Of a stretch of DNA of 64,000 nt, positions 35,829-44,679 are shown one piece after another. The notes beneath the pieces were generated by a model. The model had not been told where the DNA came from, searched no databases, and saw only the letters and a program-made list of their open reading frames with translations. This stretch comes from Planctomycetia bacterium. GTDB lineage: Bacteria; Planctomycetota; Planctomycetia; Gemmatales; Gemmataceae. Numbering within the stretch: position 1 is the stretch's first letter; every line of letters begins with the position of its first letter. Both the position numbers and the translations under genes were made by a program. The DNA lies in assembly GCA_005799265.1 (NCBI GenBank), contig SYHD01000065.1, positions 1-64,000 on the forward strand, read 5' to 3'.

Positions 35829-38225
35829 TCACGTCCCCGGCGGCAGCACGTTCTCCCCTTCGACAACGTCCGCGCCGTGGGCATGTTCGATCGCCTCGTC
35901 GGTGCTCGTCGGATCAATGGCGCGGCAACTGGCCGTCAATTGTTCGGCGAGGTCGCGCAGTTCCGCTTGCCAGGCGACCGGATCCATCCGCGCCGGCGTC
36001 ACTTGCGAGAATTCACCTAACAACAAGATGAGCCGCAGAAAGTGGCGGAAGATGATGCCTTCCTGCTTGACGAGATCGCGCGCTTGCACGTACTTGTTGA
36101 AGTTGCCTTCGAAACGCAGCAGTTCGCCTGCGGACCAGACCGATTGCGTCGTCACGTCGTCAACATCGGGATATGTGGCGTCGAATAGCAGGCGCAATTT
36201 TTCGCTCAAGGTCGGCGGATGTTCCTCTTCGCGCCAGGGGCTCCAGTCGTCGTCCCCCCTCACCCCCAACCCCTCTCCCCCGTTGGGGAGAGGGGGGGAA
36301 GAATCGACCAGCGGCGCCTTGGCGATCATCAGGCCGCGGCGGATCAATTCCTCGTCGAGCTTCGTCGTCGCCAAGACGCCGGGCGGCATGTCCTCTTGCC
36401 AGGGTACGCGCACGTAACGCAGCACCGAACGCGGCAACTCCAGCACGCTCTCGAAGGCTTGCAATCGCTCGTTGCGATCCGCGACCTCCAGGTGTTCGAG
36501 CAAGAACGCCGCGTAGAGCGGATGGACGCTGCGGAAGACGAGCAGTTGATCGAGCTTCGGCGTCGGCGTCGCGCTCGTTACCTGGTAGCGCTTGAGCTCC
36601 GTCGGCTCTGTGCTGACCCCGAGGGCTTTCAGCAGCAGTTCACGGGTTTTCGTGGGACGGGACTCCGATCCTGTCGTTGGAGCGATAGGATCGGAGTCCT
36701 GTCCCACGGCAGGCGGCTCTGGGACGAGCGTAACGAAGCCGTTCTTCGCCAGCGTGATGAGCATGAGATCGAGCTGCGCGTCCTGCGCCTTGACGCGATG
36801 CTCATCCATCAGACGCTTGCGAATCACCGTGCGAATCAGCGACACATCCGGCGAGATCTTGAGCAGATATGCGAGCAGTCGCCAGGGCAGGGGGCCTTTG
36901 CTATAGAGTTTGCCGGGCGGCGCCGCTTGCAGTTGCTTGAATTGCCCTTCGTTCCAGTAGGTGCGCGTGTCGCTGCGCGTAGGCTTCTTGCGCTTGAGGT
37001 CTTTCTTGGCCTTGAGCAACCCCGGGTCACGGGTGTCTTCGGGAATCGAATCGTTCTTCTGCTGCCAGCGTGCAATGCGCACGTCGTCCTCGTGCGCGAC
37101 GGCGTAGACGTAGCCGCGATCGTCGAACTGCGGCCTTCCCGCCCGGCCGAACATTTGCTGCGCGCTCGATGGGTCGATCAGCTTCTGGCGTTCCATCGGG
37201 CCCTTCACGAGCGACGACAACACGACCGATCGCGCCGGCAGATTGATCCCCGCCGCAAGCGTTTCCGTGCAGATGACGCACGCCAATAGCTTGCGATTGA
37301 ACAGTTCCTCGACGACGCGGCGATACTTCGGCAATAGCCCCGCGTGGTGAACGCCGACGCCGCGGTGAAGCATCTGCTTGATCTTCGGGCCGACGCCCTG
37401 GGTCCACTCGATCTTGTTGACCTCGGCGTGCAGGGCGGCTTTCTGCGCGTCTTGAATGAGCGGCAGTCCCTTGAGCTGCTCGGCGAGGCTCCAGCATTCG
37501 TCGCGATTGAAGCAGAAAACAAGCGCCGGCGTCTTCCGCGTCTCGGCGTCTCCCTTGGTCATCAGCACAATCTGCTCCGTCAAGAATTGATCGCCGACCC
37601 AGATATACGTCAGCGGAATCTTGCGTTCCTTGCCTTCGACGAGTTCGAGCTTGCGTTGATGGCTACGGTCCAGCCATTGCAAAAATTCAAGCGAATTGCC
37701 GACCGTCGCTGAAAGCAGCAGCAAGCGAATGTGTTTGGGCAGCAGCGATAGGGACAGCTCCCAGACGATGCCGCGTTCGGGATCGGCGAAGCTGTGAAAT
37801 TCGTCCATGACGACGGCGGAGACTTTCGCGAAATCAAACGCCGCCGGGTGCAGCAGGCGATTGAGCAAAATCTCGGCGACGACGACGAGGATGCGCGCGT
37901 CCGGATTGACCCGGCGATTGCCGGTGACGAGGCCGACCTCCTCTTCGCGAAAGCCCCAGTGGACGGCGGACGCCTGCATCTCGCGAAATTTCTGTTCGGT
38001 CAAGGCAATCAGCGGCGTCGTGTAGTACGCCGTTGCGCCGGTATGCAACGCCTCGAAGAGTGCGGCCTGGGCGATGAGGGTCTTGCCGGTCCCGGTCGGC
38101 GTGCAGACGAGCACGCCCTGCTCGGACGTGAACCACGCCAGTAGGGCATCTTCCTGTACGGGATATGGCGTATAGGGAAGCTGGCCCAGATATTGTTCCG
38201 CGATCTGATCGCGCGTCGGCGTCAT
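35829..38225 (-). CDS. DEAD/DEAH-box Ski2-like helicase
   Basis: CTPTGTGKTLIAQ, VMDEFHSFAD, LLLSATVGN, QMFGRAGRPQFDDRGYVYA. Confidence 0.9.
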   Translation of the reverse strand: MTPTRDQIAEQYLGQLPYTPYPVQEDALLAWFTSEQGVLVCTPTGTGKTLIAQAALFEALHTGATAYYTTPLIALTEQKFREMQASAVHWGFREEEVGLVTGNRRVNPDARILVVVAEILLNRLLHPAAFDFAKVSAVVMDEFHSFADPERGIVWELSLSLLPKHIRLLLLSATVGNSLEFLQWLDRSHQRKLELVEGKERKIPLTYIWVGDQFLTEQIVLMTKGDAETRKTPALVFCFNRDECWSLAEQLKGLPLIQDAQKAALHAEVNKIEWTQGVGPKIKQMLHRGVGVHHAGLLPKYRRVVEELFNRKLLACVICTETLAAGINLPARSVVLSSLVKGPMERQKLIDPSSAQQMFGRAGRPQFDDRGYVYAVAHEDDVRIARWQQKNDSIPEDTRDPGLLKAKKDLKRKKPTRSDTRTYWNEGQFKQLQAAPPGKLYSKGPLPWRLLAYLLKISPDVSLIRTVIRKRLMDEHRVKAQDAQLDLMLITLAKNGFVTLVPEPPAVGQDSDPIAPTTGSESRPTKTRELLLKALGVSTEPTELKRYQVTSATPTPKLDQLLVFRSVHPLYAAFLLEHLEVADRNERLQAFESVLELPRSVLRYVRVPWQEDMPPGVLATTKLDEELIRRGLMIAKAPLVDSSPPLPNGGEGLGVRGDDDWSPWREEEHPPTLSEKLRLLFDATYPDVDDVTTQSVWSAGELLRFEGNFNKYVQARDLVKQEGIIFRHFLRLILLLGEFSQVTPARMDPVAWQAELRDLAEQLTASCRAIDPTSTDEAIEHAHGADVVEGENVLPPGT
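36254..36299. repeat. Family 3 palindrome copy inside the helicase CDS (in frame)
   Basis: cccccctcacccccaacccctctcccccgttggggagaggggggga; helicase peptide SSPPLPNGGEGLGVRGDD. Confidence 0.9.
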
Positions 38226-38303
38226 TTTTCGCTCTTTGTTGGTGCTTTTCGCGTATCACCATCTTATGATAAGCGCTCCGCCGCGCAAATCGTCACCTTC
38301 TCC

Positions 38304-39692
38304 ATGAGGGTCCCAACCATGGCAGCCTTCGGTTTTATGGAAATTCTCGTGCTGGCTCTGCTTTCCGGCGGCGCGTCCAGCACGGATCTTGTCGCGTTGA
38401 TTCCGCCTGAACATTACTTCAAGAGCCGCGACATCGAAATCTCGCCGGCCCGCGCCGTCGAACTCGCGAATATGGATCCGAAGACTCCAAAAGCGCAAAT
38501 CATGCAACTGACCGCGTTGCGTTATCTCTTCGACGAAACGGAAGCATTAAAGAAATCGCCTCGCTATCTCGGCCATCGCCAAGCCATCGAACCGATCGCG
38601 CAAGGCAAAAACGCGCAGGACGGGCTCGGCTTCGCGAAGGAATACGCCCAGCGCGTGCTGAGGAAACTCGACGCCGGCAAGCCCGACGTGATCAAGCTCC
38701 CACCGGTGCGCGAGGACGCCCTGAGTTGGTTCCCCGCGCACGTCAAGCTGGTCGCCGCTTTCGATTTTCGGCACGCGCGCGTGCAAGCCTTCGCGCCCGA
38801 TCCGGTTCGCGATCTTCTCAAGATGCTGCCCGATGACGCGAAACGCGAAATGTACAACTACCTCGAACAAGTCGGCAACATAAGGCTCGAACGCGTCGCT
38901 TTTGCCATGACCGAGATCGACGACAAACGCGACGAGAGCAAGATCTACATTCGCCTTACCGGCAAGCTCAACGAAGATTGGGCCGTCGATGCAATCAAGA
39001 AGCTGAATCCGCGTTTCGAAATCAAGAGCATGAAGGACGAGGCGGGAACTTCCATCGTCACGGCGCGGGAACCCAAAGGGGGACCAATCATGGCTCTCGT
39101 CGGCAACACCGAGCTGTTGGTCGTTGGCTTCCAGGGCGACAAGGGAAAGCACGAAGACCTGCTGACGGAAATACTCGCCGTCCGCGCCAAGAAGCAGCCC
39201 AACGCACTCACCGGCCCGCTCAAGGACCGTATCGCGAAAGTGCCCGACAAGGCAGTCGCGCTGCTGGTCGCCGATCTGCCGAAGGACCTGCGCCGCGAAC
39301 TGGCCCGGGAGTTTCATCCGTCCCTTGACAAGGTGACCGCTTTCATCGAGCGTGTGCCGCAAGGTCTAGACCTGCAGGCCGAGTCGACGCTGCCGAACAA
39401 GGACGACGCGGGCCAACTCGTGCAGAAGATCGGTGCGTTGCGTAAACTGGGGATCGAAGAATTGCGCAAGGAAATGGGTCGGCCGCCGGAACCAGGCTTC
39501 CCGCCGATTCCGTTCCAGTCGCTCATCAACCTGCTCGAGAGCCTGCAAGTGCAGAACAAGGAAGAATCGGTTCAAGTGCGTATGTTCGTGCCGGACGGCT
39601 TGCTGCAACAGGTCGGCTCAATGGCGATGATGTTCGGAGCGCCGCGCAGGCTTCCTCCTCCCCCTCCGCCGCCGAAAATTGAAAAGAACTAG
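38304..39692 (+). CDS. Conserved hypothetical protein
   Basis: 462 aa; N-terminal hydrophobic segment; ATG 38304 preferred. Confidence 0.6.
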   Translation: MRVPTMAAFGFMEILVLALLSGGASSTDLVALIPPEHYFKSRDIEISPARAVELANMDPKTPKAQIMQLTALRYLFDETEALKKSPRYLGHRQAIEPIAQGKNAQDGLGFAKEYAQRVLRKLDAGKPDVIKLPPVREDALSWFPAHVKLVAAFDFRHARVQAFAPDPVRDLLKMLPDDAKREMYNYLEQVGNIRLERVAFAMTEIDDKRDESKIYIRLTGKLNEDWAVDAIKKLNPRFEIKSMKDEAGTSIVTAREPKGGPIMALVGNTELLVVGFQGDKGKHEDLLTEILAVRAKKQPNALTGPLKDRIAKVPDKAVALLVADLPKDLRRELAREFHPSLDKVTAFIERVPQGLDLQAESTLPNKDDAGQLVQKIGALRKLGIEELRKEMGRPPEPGFPPIPFQSLINLLESLQVQNKEESVQVRMFVPDGLLQQVGSMAMMFGAPRRLPPPPPPPKIEKN

Positions 39693-39710
39693 TACCTGCA
39701 CTATCGATCA

Positions 39711-39752
39711 TGCCCTGAGACCCACGCAACGCGGTCTCGGGGATTTCTTTTG
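39711..39752 (+). terminator. Hairpin followed by a T-rich stretch
   Basis: ccctgagaccCACGCAACGCggtctcgggg then atttctttt. Confidence 0.5.
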
Positions 39753-39789
39753 GCATTGCCGCGGCTGCTCCGAACGATACTCTTTCCGC

Positions 39790-40917
39790 ATGAAAAAACA
39801 AACGCCGCAGCAGAAGTATCTCCACAAGATCAGCCATAAACGGATCGATCCGCCGCCGCTGACTGCGCACAGTTCCGTGACGCAACTCGTCGATGACGCG
39901 TTCCTGTCCTACAACGGCGGTCGCCTGCGCGAGGCGTGCCGGCTCTTCTCCGGCAAGATGCTTGAGTCCAACGCCACCGTCGGCCTGTCGCTGTCAGGCG
40001 CACTGTCGCCGGCGGGTCTGGGCATTTCGGCGCTGGTGCCGTTGATCGAAGCGGGCTTCATCGACTGGATCATCTCGACTGGCGCCAATCTCTATCACGA
40101 CACGCATTTCGCGCTTAACATGGAGATGCACCAGTCGCGGCCTGGGCTCGACGATCTGGCCCTGCGCGAGAATCAGGTCATCCGCATCTACGACATCGTT
40201 TTCGATTACGAAAACCTGCTCGGCACCGACCGCTTCTACCGCCAGCTTTGCCGCAGCGAGCCGTTTCAACGGACATTTAGCACGGCGGAATTCCACTATC
40301 TTGTCGGCAAATATCTGGCGAAGCGCGAGGACGACGAGCAGGCGAAACACAGGAGTTTCGTTGCCGCCGCGTTTCGCGCCGGCGTGCCGATTTTCACGTC
40401 GTCGCCGGGCGATAGCTCGATCGGCATGAATCTAGCCGCGTTGCAGCTCGAAGGCTCCAAGTTGCGCATCGATCCGCTGCGCGACGTGAATCAATCGGCT
40501 GCGATTGTGTGGGATGCGAAGAAGAAAAAAGGCCGCAGCGGCGTTTTCATTCTCGGCGGTGGTTCGCCCAAAAACTTCATGCTGCAAACGGAGCCGCAGA
40601 TTCAGGAGGTGCTCGGTCTCGACGAGGCGGGCCACGATTATTTCCTCCAAGTGACCGACGCGCGGCCCGATACCGGCGGCCTCTCGGGCGCGACGCCCCA
40701 GGAAGCGATGACGTGGGGCAAGGTCGATCCAAATCAGTTGCCCGACACGGTGACGTGCTACGTCGATTCGACGGTGTTCCTACCGATCCTGACGGTCTAT
40801 GCCCTGGCGACGCACGAACCGCGCAAGCCGCGCCGGTTGATGAATCGGCTGGAGGAGTTGACGAAGGACCTGGAGGCGGGATACTTGAAGAATCGCAAGA
40901 AGAATCGCAAGGAGTGA
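39790..40917 (+). CDS. Deoxyhypusine synthase-like protein
   Basis: VGLSLSGALSPAGLGISALVPLIEAGFIDWIISTGANLYHD; GGGSPKNF; MTWGK. Confidence 0.85.
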   Translation: MKKQTPQQKYLHKISHKRIDPPPLTAHSSVTQLVDDAFLSYNGGRLREACRLFSGKMLESNATVGLSLSGALSPAGLGISALVPLIEAGFIDWIISTGANLYHDTHFALNMEMHQSRPGLDDLALRENQVIRIYDIVFDYENLLGTDRFYRQLCRSEPFQRTFSTAEFHYLVGKYLAKREDDEQAKHRSFVAAAFRAGVPIFTSSPGDSSIGMNLAALQLEGSKLRIDPLRDVNQSAAIVWDAKKKKGRSGVFILGGGSPKNFMLQTEPQIQEVLGLDEAGHDYFLQVTDARPDTGGLSGATPQEAMTWGKVDPNQLPDTVTCYVDSTVFLPILTVYALATHEPRKPRRLMNRLEELTKDLEAGYLKNRKKNRKE

Positions 40918-40926
40918 ATGGGGATT

Positions 40927-40964
40927 TGTTTAGCGCTCGCGCGGCGCCAGGCGATCGCTAAACA
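40927..40964. repeat. Short palindrome between convergent genes
   Basis: tgtttagcgctcgc / gcgatcgctaaaca, 1 mismatch. Confidence 0.75.
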
Positions 40965-41893
40965 AACGCGCCGAGGACTGTTCTCGCGTTTCGGACATCC
41001 TCGCCAATCTGGACGGCCAACTCGTGCACACTGCCGAATTTTTTCGTTTCACGAATCTTCTTGACGAATTCCACGGATAAATATTTCCCGTAGAGATCGC
41101 CGCCAAAGCCGATGAGGTGCGCCTCGACCTTGCGTGAGTTTTCACCGAAGGTCGGATTCGGGCCAATGTTGGCGACGGCGGGCCACGTCTTGCCGTCCGT
41201 GGTCGCACGCACCGCGTAAACGCCGTTGCCTGGTATGAGCGTCGCAATGGCAGAAAGATTCGCCGTCGGAAAGCCGAGTGTGGCGCCGCGTTTCTGTCCC
41301 GTGCCGACGATGCCCGAAATCCGATACTCCCGCCCCAGAAGCGCGGCGACGACCTCGACGCGCCCTGCCAATAACTCCGTGCGCACACGACTCGACGACA
41401 CAGGGGCGTCGAGAACCTCGCGCGGCGGCAGCAATGTCAGAGCGACGTTCTGCTCCGCGCAAAGCCCCTTGAGCACGTCGATCGTTCCCTCGCGATTCTT
41501 GCCAAAACCGAAATTGAAGCCTTCGACAAGCGATCGGACGCGCAATTGATCGCGCAGTATCTTCTCGAAAAATTCGCGGGCGCCGAGTTGCAAGAGCGCG
41601 AGCGACGTTTGCAGGATCAGCACGTGATCGACGCCATGTTGCTGCAACAAGGCGGCCCGATCGTCGAGGGTCAGCAGCAATGGTCCTGCGAGCTCGGGAC
41701 GCAAAAGCCGCGAGGGGGGTGGATCAAAGGTAACAGCGACAGACGGGATAGCGAGGGCTTGCGCTTGTCGGCCTGTCTCGGCGAGAAGAGCTTGATGGCC
41801 GAGATGAACGCCGTCGAAGTTGCCTATGGTCACGACGCCGCCGACGCAGGGTGCGGGCATCGCAGCGTTGTGCGAGTAGGAAAAGATGGACAT
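40958..41893 (-). CDS. ribF: Bifunctional riboflavin kinase/FAD synthetase
   Basis: VVTIGNFDGVHLGHQALL; GFPTANLS; NGVYAVRA. Confidence 0.93.
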   Translation of the reverse strand: MSIFSYSHNAAMPAPCVGGVVTIGNFDGVHLGHQALLAETGRQAQALAIPSVAVTFDPPPSRLLRPELAGPLLLTLDDRAALLQQHGVDHVLILQTSLALLQLGAREFFEKILRDQLRVRSLVEGFNFGFGKNREGTIDVLKGLCAEQNVALTLLPPREVLDAPVSSSRVRTELLAGRVEVVAALLGREYRISGIVGTGQKRGATLGFPTANLSAIATLIPGNGVYAVRATTDGKTWPAVANIGPNPTFGENSRKVEAHLIGFGGDLYGKYLSVEFVKKIRETKKFGSVHELAVQIGEDVRNARTVLGAFV

Positions 41894-41906
41894 GGCAAGA
41901 TTGCTC

Positions 41907-41956
41907 GTTTAGCCGCGGCTCGCAGAACCGCGCGGATCTCCGATCCGCGGCTAAAC
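41907..41956. repeat. Palindrome between tpx and ribF
   Basis: gtttagccgcgg / ccgcggctaaac, with inner complementarity. Confidence 0.8.
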
Positions 41957-41967
41957 CGGGAAGCGAA

Positions 41968-42477
41968 CTATTGAGCCGCCTTCAACGCAGCCAACGCGGC
42001 GTCGTAATTCGGCTCGCTCGTGACCTCGGCAACGTACTCGACATACGTGATCTTGTTGTCCTTGTTGACCACGAAGATCGCTCGGGTGAGCAACGAAATG
42101 GGCAAGCCTTCCAGCAATACGCCCCAGTTCTTGCCGAAGGAGTGATTGCGCACGTCCGACAGCGTGCTCATGTTGGCGACGGTCTCGGCCGTGCAGAATC
42201 GCTTTTGCGCGAACGGCAGGTCAAGGCTCACGGTGTAGCACGCCACCGAGTCCTTCAGGCCGGCGATCGATTCCTCGAATTTCTTGGTCTGCTTGCTGCA
42301 CACCGGCGTGTCCAGCGACGGGACCACGCTGAACAGACGGGCCTTCTTCGGCGTATCCGCGAGTTTCTTCACGTCGAGGGGGGGCTGCACGCACTCGAAA
42401 TCGGGAGCAGCGTCGCCGACTTTCAGCGTCGGACCGACCAGGTTCTTGGGCTCACCCTTGAACTTTACTTGTGCCAT
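41968..42477 (-). CDS. tpx: Thiol peroxidase
   Basis: MAQVKFKGEPKNLVGPTLKVGDAAPDF; FSVVPSLDTPVCSKQTKKFEE. Confidence 0.92.
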   Translation of the reverse strand: MAQVKFKGEPKNLVGPTLKVGDAAPDFECVQPPLDVKKLADTPKKARLFSVVPSLDTPVCSKQTKKFEESIAGLKDSVACYTVSLDLPFAQKRFCTAETVANMSTLSDVRNHSFGKNWGVLLEGLPISLLTRAIFVVNKDNKITYVEYVAEVTSEPNYDAALAALKAAQ

Positions 42478-42650
42478 GAGATTCTCCTTGGTAATTCGGT
42501 TTATCATTCACAGACTTTGACAAATTACGGATAGGCACGCCAAACGTCAAATCGCGTGGCCTCGCTCGCCTTGCTTGCCCGCGCGCCGCCGCTATAAAGA
42601 CCGTGCCTCATGTGGACATTCCAACCGTGTTTTCACGAAAGGGCTTATTC

Positions 42651-43178
42651 ATGTTGACCGTGGGCGATCGTTTTCCGCAGTTCAACGTTGACGCATGCGT
42701 CGGTCTCGGCAAAGACGGGTTCAAAAAAATCAACAACGACACGTATAAGGGCAAATGGGTTTGCTATTTCTTTTATCCCAAAGACTTCACGTTCGTCTGC
42801 CCGACGGAGTTGGTCGAGTTCGGCAAGAAACTCAAGGACTTCCAGGACCGCGATTGCGAGCTCGTCACCGGCAGCACCGACAACGAGTTCAGCCATCAGG
42901 CCTGGCGCAACGCCCACGCCGATTTGAAGAACCTGCCGTACCCGATGATCAACGGCCCGAAGCTGGCCTTCGATCTCGGCATCGTGCATCCCGAGGCGGC
43001 AGCGTGCCTACGGGCGACGTTCATCGTCGATCCGAACGGCGTCATTCAATGGGCGAGCGCGAATCCGCTCCCCGTCGGCCGCAGCGTGCCGGAAGTGCTG
43101 CGCGTGCTTGACGCGATTCAGTCGGATGAGTTGTGCCCGTGCAACTGGCAGCCGGGACAGCCGACCCTCAAGGTGTGA
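42651..43178 (+). CDS. AhpC/Prx-type peroxiredoxin
   Basis: YFFYPKDFTFVCPTELVEF; C-terminal DELCPCNWQPG. Confidence 0.92.
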   Translation: MLTVGDRFPQFNVDACVGLGKDGFKKINNDTYKGKWVCYFFYPKDFTFVCPTELVEFGKKLKDFQDRDCELVTGSTDNEFSHQAWRNAHADLKNLPYPMINGPKLAFDLGIVHPEAAACLRATFIVDPNGVIQWASANPLPVGRSVPEVLRVLDAIQSDELCPCNWQPGQPTLKV

Positions 43179-43188
43179 TTGTTTGGCC

Positions 43189-43226
43189 GCTTGCGGCTTA
43201 GCGCTCGGCAAAAGCTAAGTCGCAAG
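43189..43226. repeat. Family 2 palindrome copy between ahpC-like and ahpD-like genes
   Basis: gcttgcggcttagc / gctaagtcgcaagc, 1 mismatch. Confidence 0.85.
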
Positions 43227-43245
43227 CTGCGAATTGGAGGTTGTC

Positions 43246-43782
43246 ATGGCCACCGTCAGCATGCCGCAAATGGACGCACTGCGCGAAGGTTTTGGCGAAC
43301 CCGCCAAGGACATGAAGCTGAATCTCGGCGCCATCGCAAGCAGCGATCATCTCGACGGCGATCAGATCTGGGGCGTCGCCCTGGCGTCGGCGTATCACCT
43401 CGGCGAGGCGCGGATCATCTCCGCCCTCATTGCCGATGCCAGGGAAGCGGGGGTCGCGGACGCCGTCTTCGAGGATGCGAAGGCCGCCGCGGTGCTCATG
43501 GGCATGAATACGATCTATTACCGATTCAAGCATCTCGTCGGCAAGGAATCGTACAAGACGAAGCCCGCGCGGCTGCGCATGCAATGGATGAGCAGGCCGA
43601 AGACGAACAAGGCAACGTTCGAATTGATAAGCATCGCGATTGCCGTTCTGGCGGGCTGCGAAGTCTGCGTGAAGACGCACGAGGCGAGCATTCTGCAGCA
43701 CGGACTGTCCGAGGACCACGTCCACGACGCGGTGCGCATTGCCGCCGTCCTACAGGGTTCCGCCGTCGCGTTGCGCGCCTAA
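43246..43782 (+). CDS. AhpD-like alkylhydroperoxidase
   Basis: AGCEVCVKTHEASILQHGLSEDHVHDAVRIAAV: CxxCxxxH motif. Confidence 0.88.
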   Translation: MATVSMPQMDALREGFGEPAKDMKLNLGAIASSDHLDGDQIWGVALASAYHLGEARIISALIADAREAGVADAVFEDAKAAAVLMGMNTIYYRFKHLVGKESYKTKPARLRMQWMSRPKTNKATFELISIAIAVLAGCEVCVKTHEASILQHGLSEDHVHDAVRIAAVLQGSAVALRA

Positions 43783-43783
43783 G

Positions 43784-43812
43784 GTCCTTCTCTCCCTCTG
43801 GGAGAGGGGAGT
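43784..43812. repeat. Family 3 palindrome copy (intergenic)
   Basis: gtccttctctccctctgggagaggggagt. Confidence 0.7.
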
Positions 43813-43817
43813 GTGCC

Positions 43818-44111
43818 GTGTCCGCTCAACCGCCGCGCGTGATTCGCTTGATACAGCGTCCCAATTCGTTCGGCGTGGGCGTGTTTGCGATCATCACCAC
43901 AAAAACGACGCAATACTACGTCTTCAAGGAAATCGACTGCGCGATCGGCGGACGCGGCTTCGCGATCCATCGGCTCGGGCTTGGCGACTTGTATCATGCG
44001 CGCATCGGCTCGCCCATGGAATGCTCGTGCGAGTGCCTGGGCTTTCTGCGCCATGGAAAATGCAAGCACATCCAGGGGCTGTCTGCGCTTCTTGGGCATA
44101 GTCTGCTGTGA
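43818..44111 (+). CDS. Small SWIM-like zinc-finger protein
   Basis: GTG start; SPMECSCECLGFLRHGKCKHIQGLSALL (CxC...CxH). Confidence 0.6.
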   Translation: MSAQPPRVIRLIQRPNSFGVGVFAIITTKTTQYYVFKEIDCAIGGRGFAIHRLGLGDLYHARIGSPMECSCECLGFLRHGKCKHIQGLSALLGHSLL

Positions 44112-44116
44112 ACAAC

Positions 44117-44668
44117 TCATCTCAGATGCAAGATTATCCGCAGCAACAGCGATAACGTGACACCGTGCCCGATCCTGCCGTCGGCCGCCATGCGCATCGC
44201 TTCATCCCAACTCACCTTGACGCAGCGGATCAATTCCGTCCCCTCGTGAGCCGTCGCGACGAAGGTTAAATCCTCGGCCAGGTAAAGGTGCGCCGGCGCT
44301 ACGATGCTGCTCGTGATCGGTTGAATGACGCCGAGCTCGGTCCACTTGCCGGCGACGATGCCCAATTCTTCGCGTAGCTCCCGTTGCGCGGTCTGGGCCG
44401 GCGTCTCGTTAGGATCACAGCCACCATTGACGCCTTCGAGCATCCAGCAACCGACGCCGTAATGAAACTCTTCGGCAAGGTAGAAATTGCGTTCGACGTC
44501 CATCGCCAGGACGGTAATCCCCGGCTTGAGCTGCACGATGCTATGGATGCCTGGCGCACCATCGGGGCGAATGACGTCATCAATCTGAAGGGCAAGCCAC
44601 TTGTCGCGATAGATCTCACGCGACGACACGGTTTTCCAGGGGCCGCGTTCGGTCATGGATGCTCCCAT
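44117..44668 (-). CDS. NUDIX hydrolase
   Basis: GVNGGCDPNETPAQTAQRELREELGI Nudix box; ORF start at 44929 over-extended. Confidence 0.88.
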   Translation of the reverse strand: MGASMTERGPWKTVSSREIYRDKWLALQIDDVIRPDGAPGIHSIVQLKPGITVLAMDVERNFYLAEEFHYGVGCWMLEGVNGGCDPNETPAQTAQRELREELGIVAGKWTELGVIQPITSSIVAPAHLYLAEDLTFVATAHEGTELIRCVKVSWDEAMRMAADGRIGHGVTLSLLLRIILHLR

Positions 44669-44679
44669 CTTTCCGTGTG

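Noticed and set aside
39679-39789. N-terminal extension of the DHS-like ORF
   Set aside because: Covers a hairpin/T-stretch terminator-like element after the previous gene; conserved sequence begins at about 39790.
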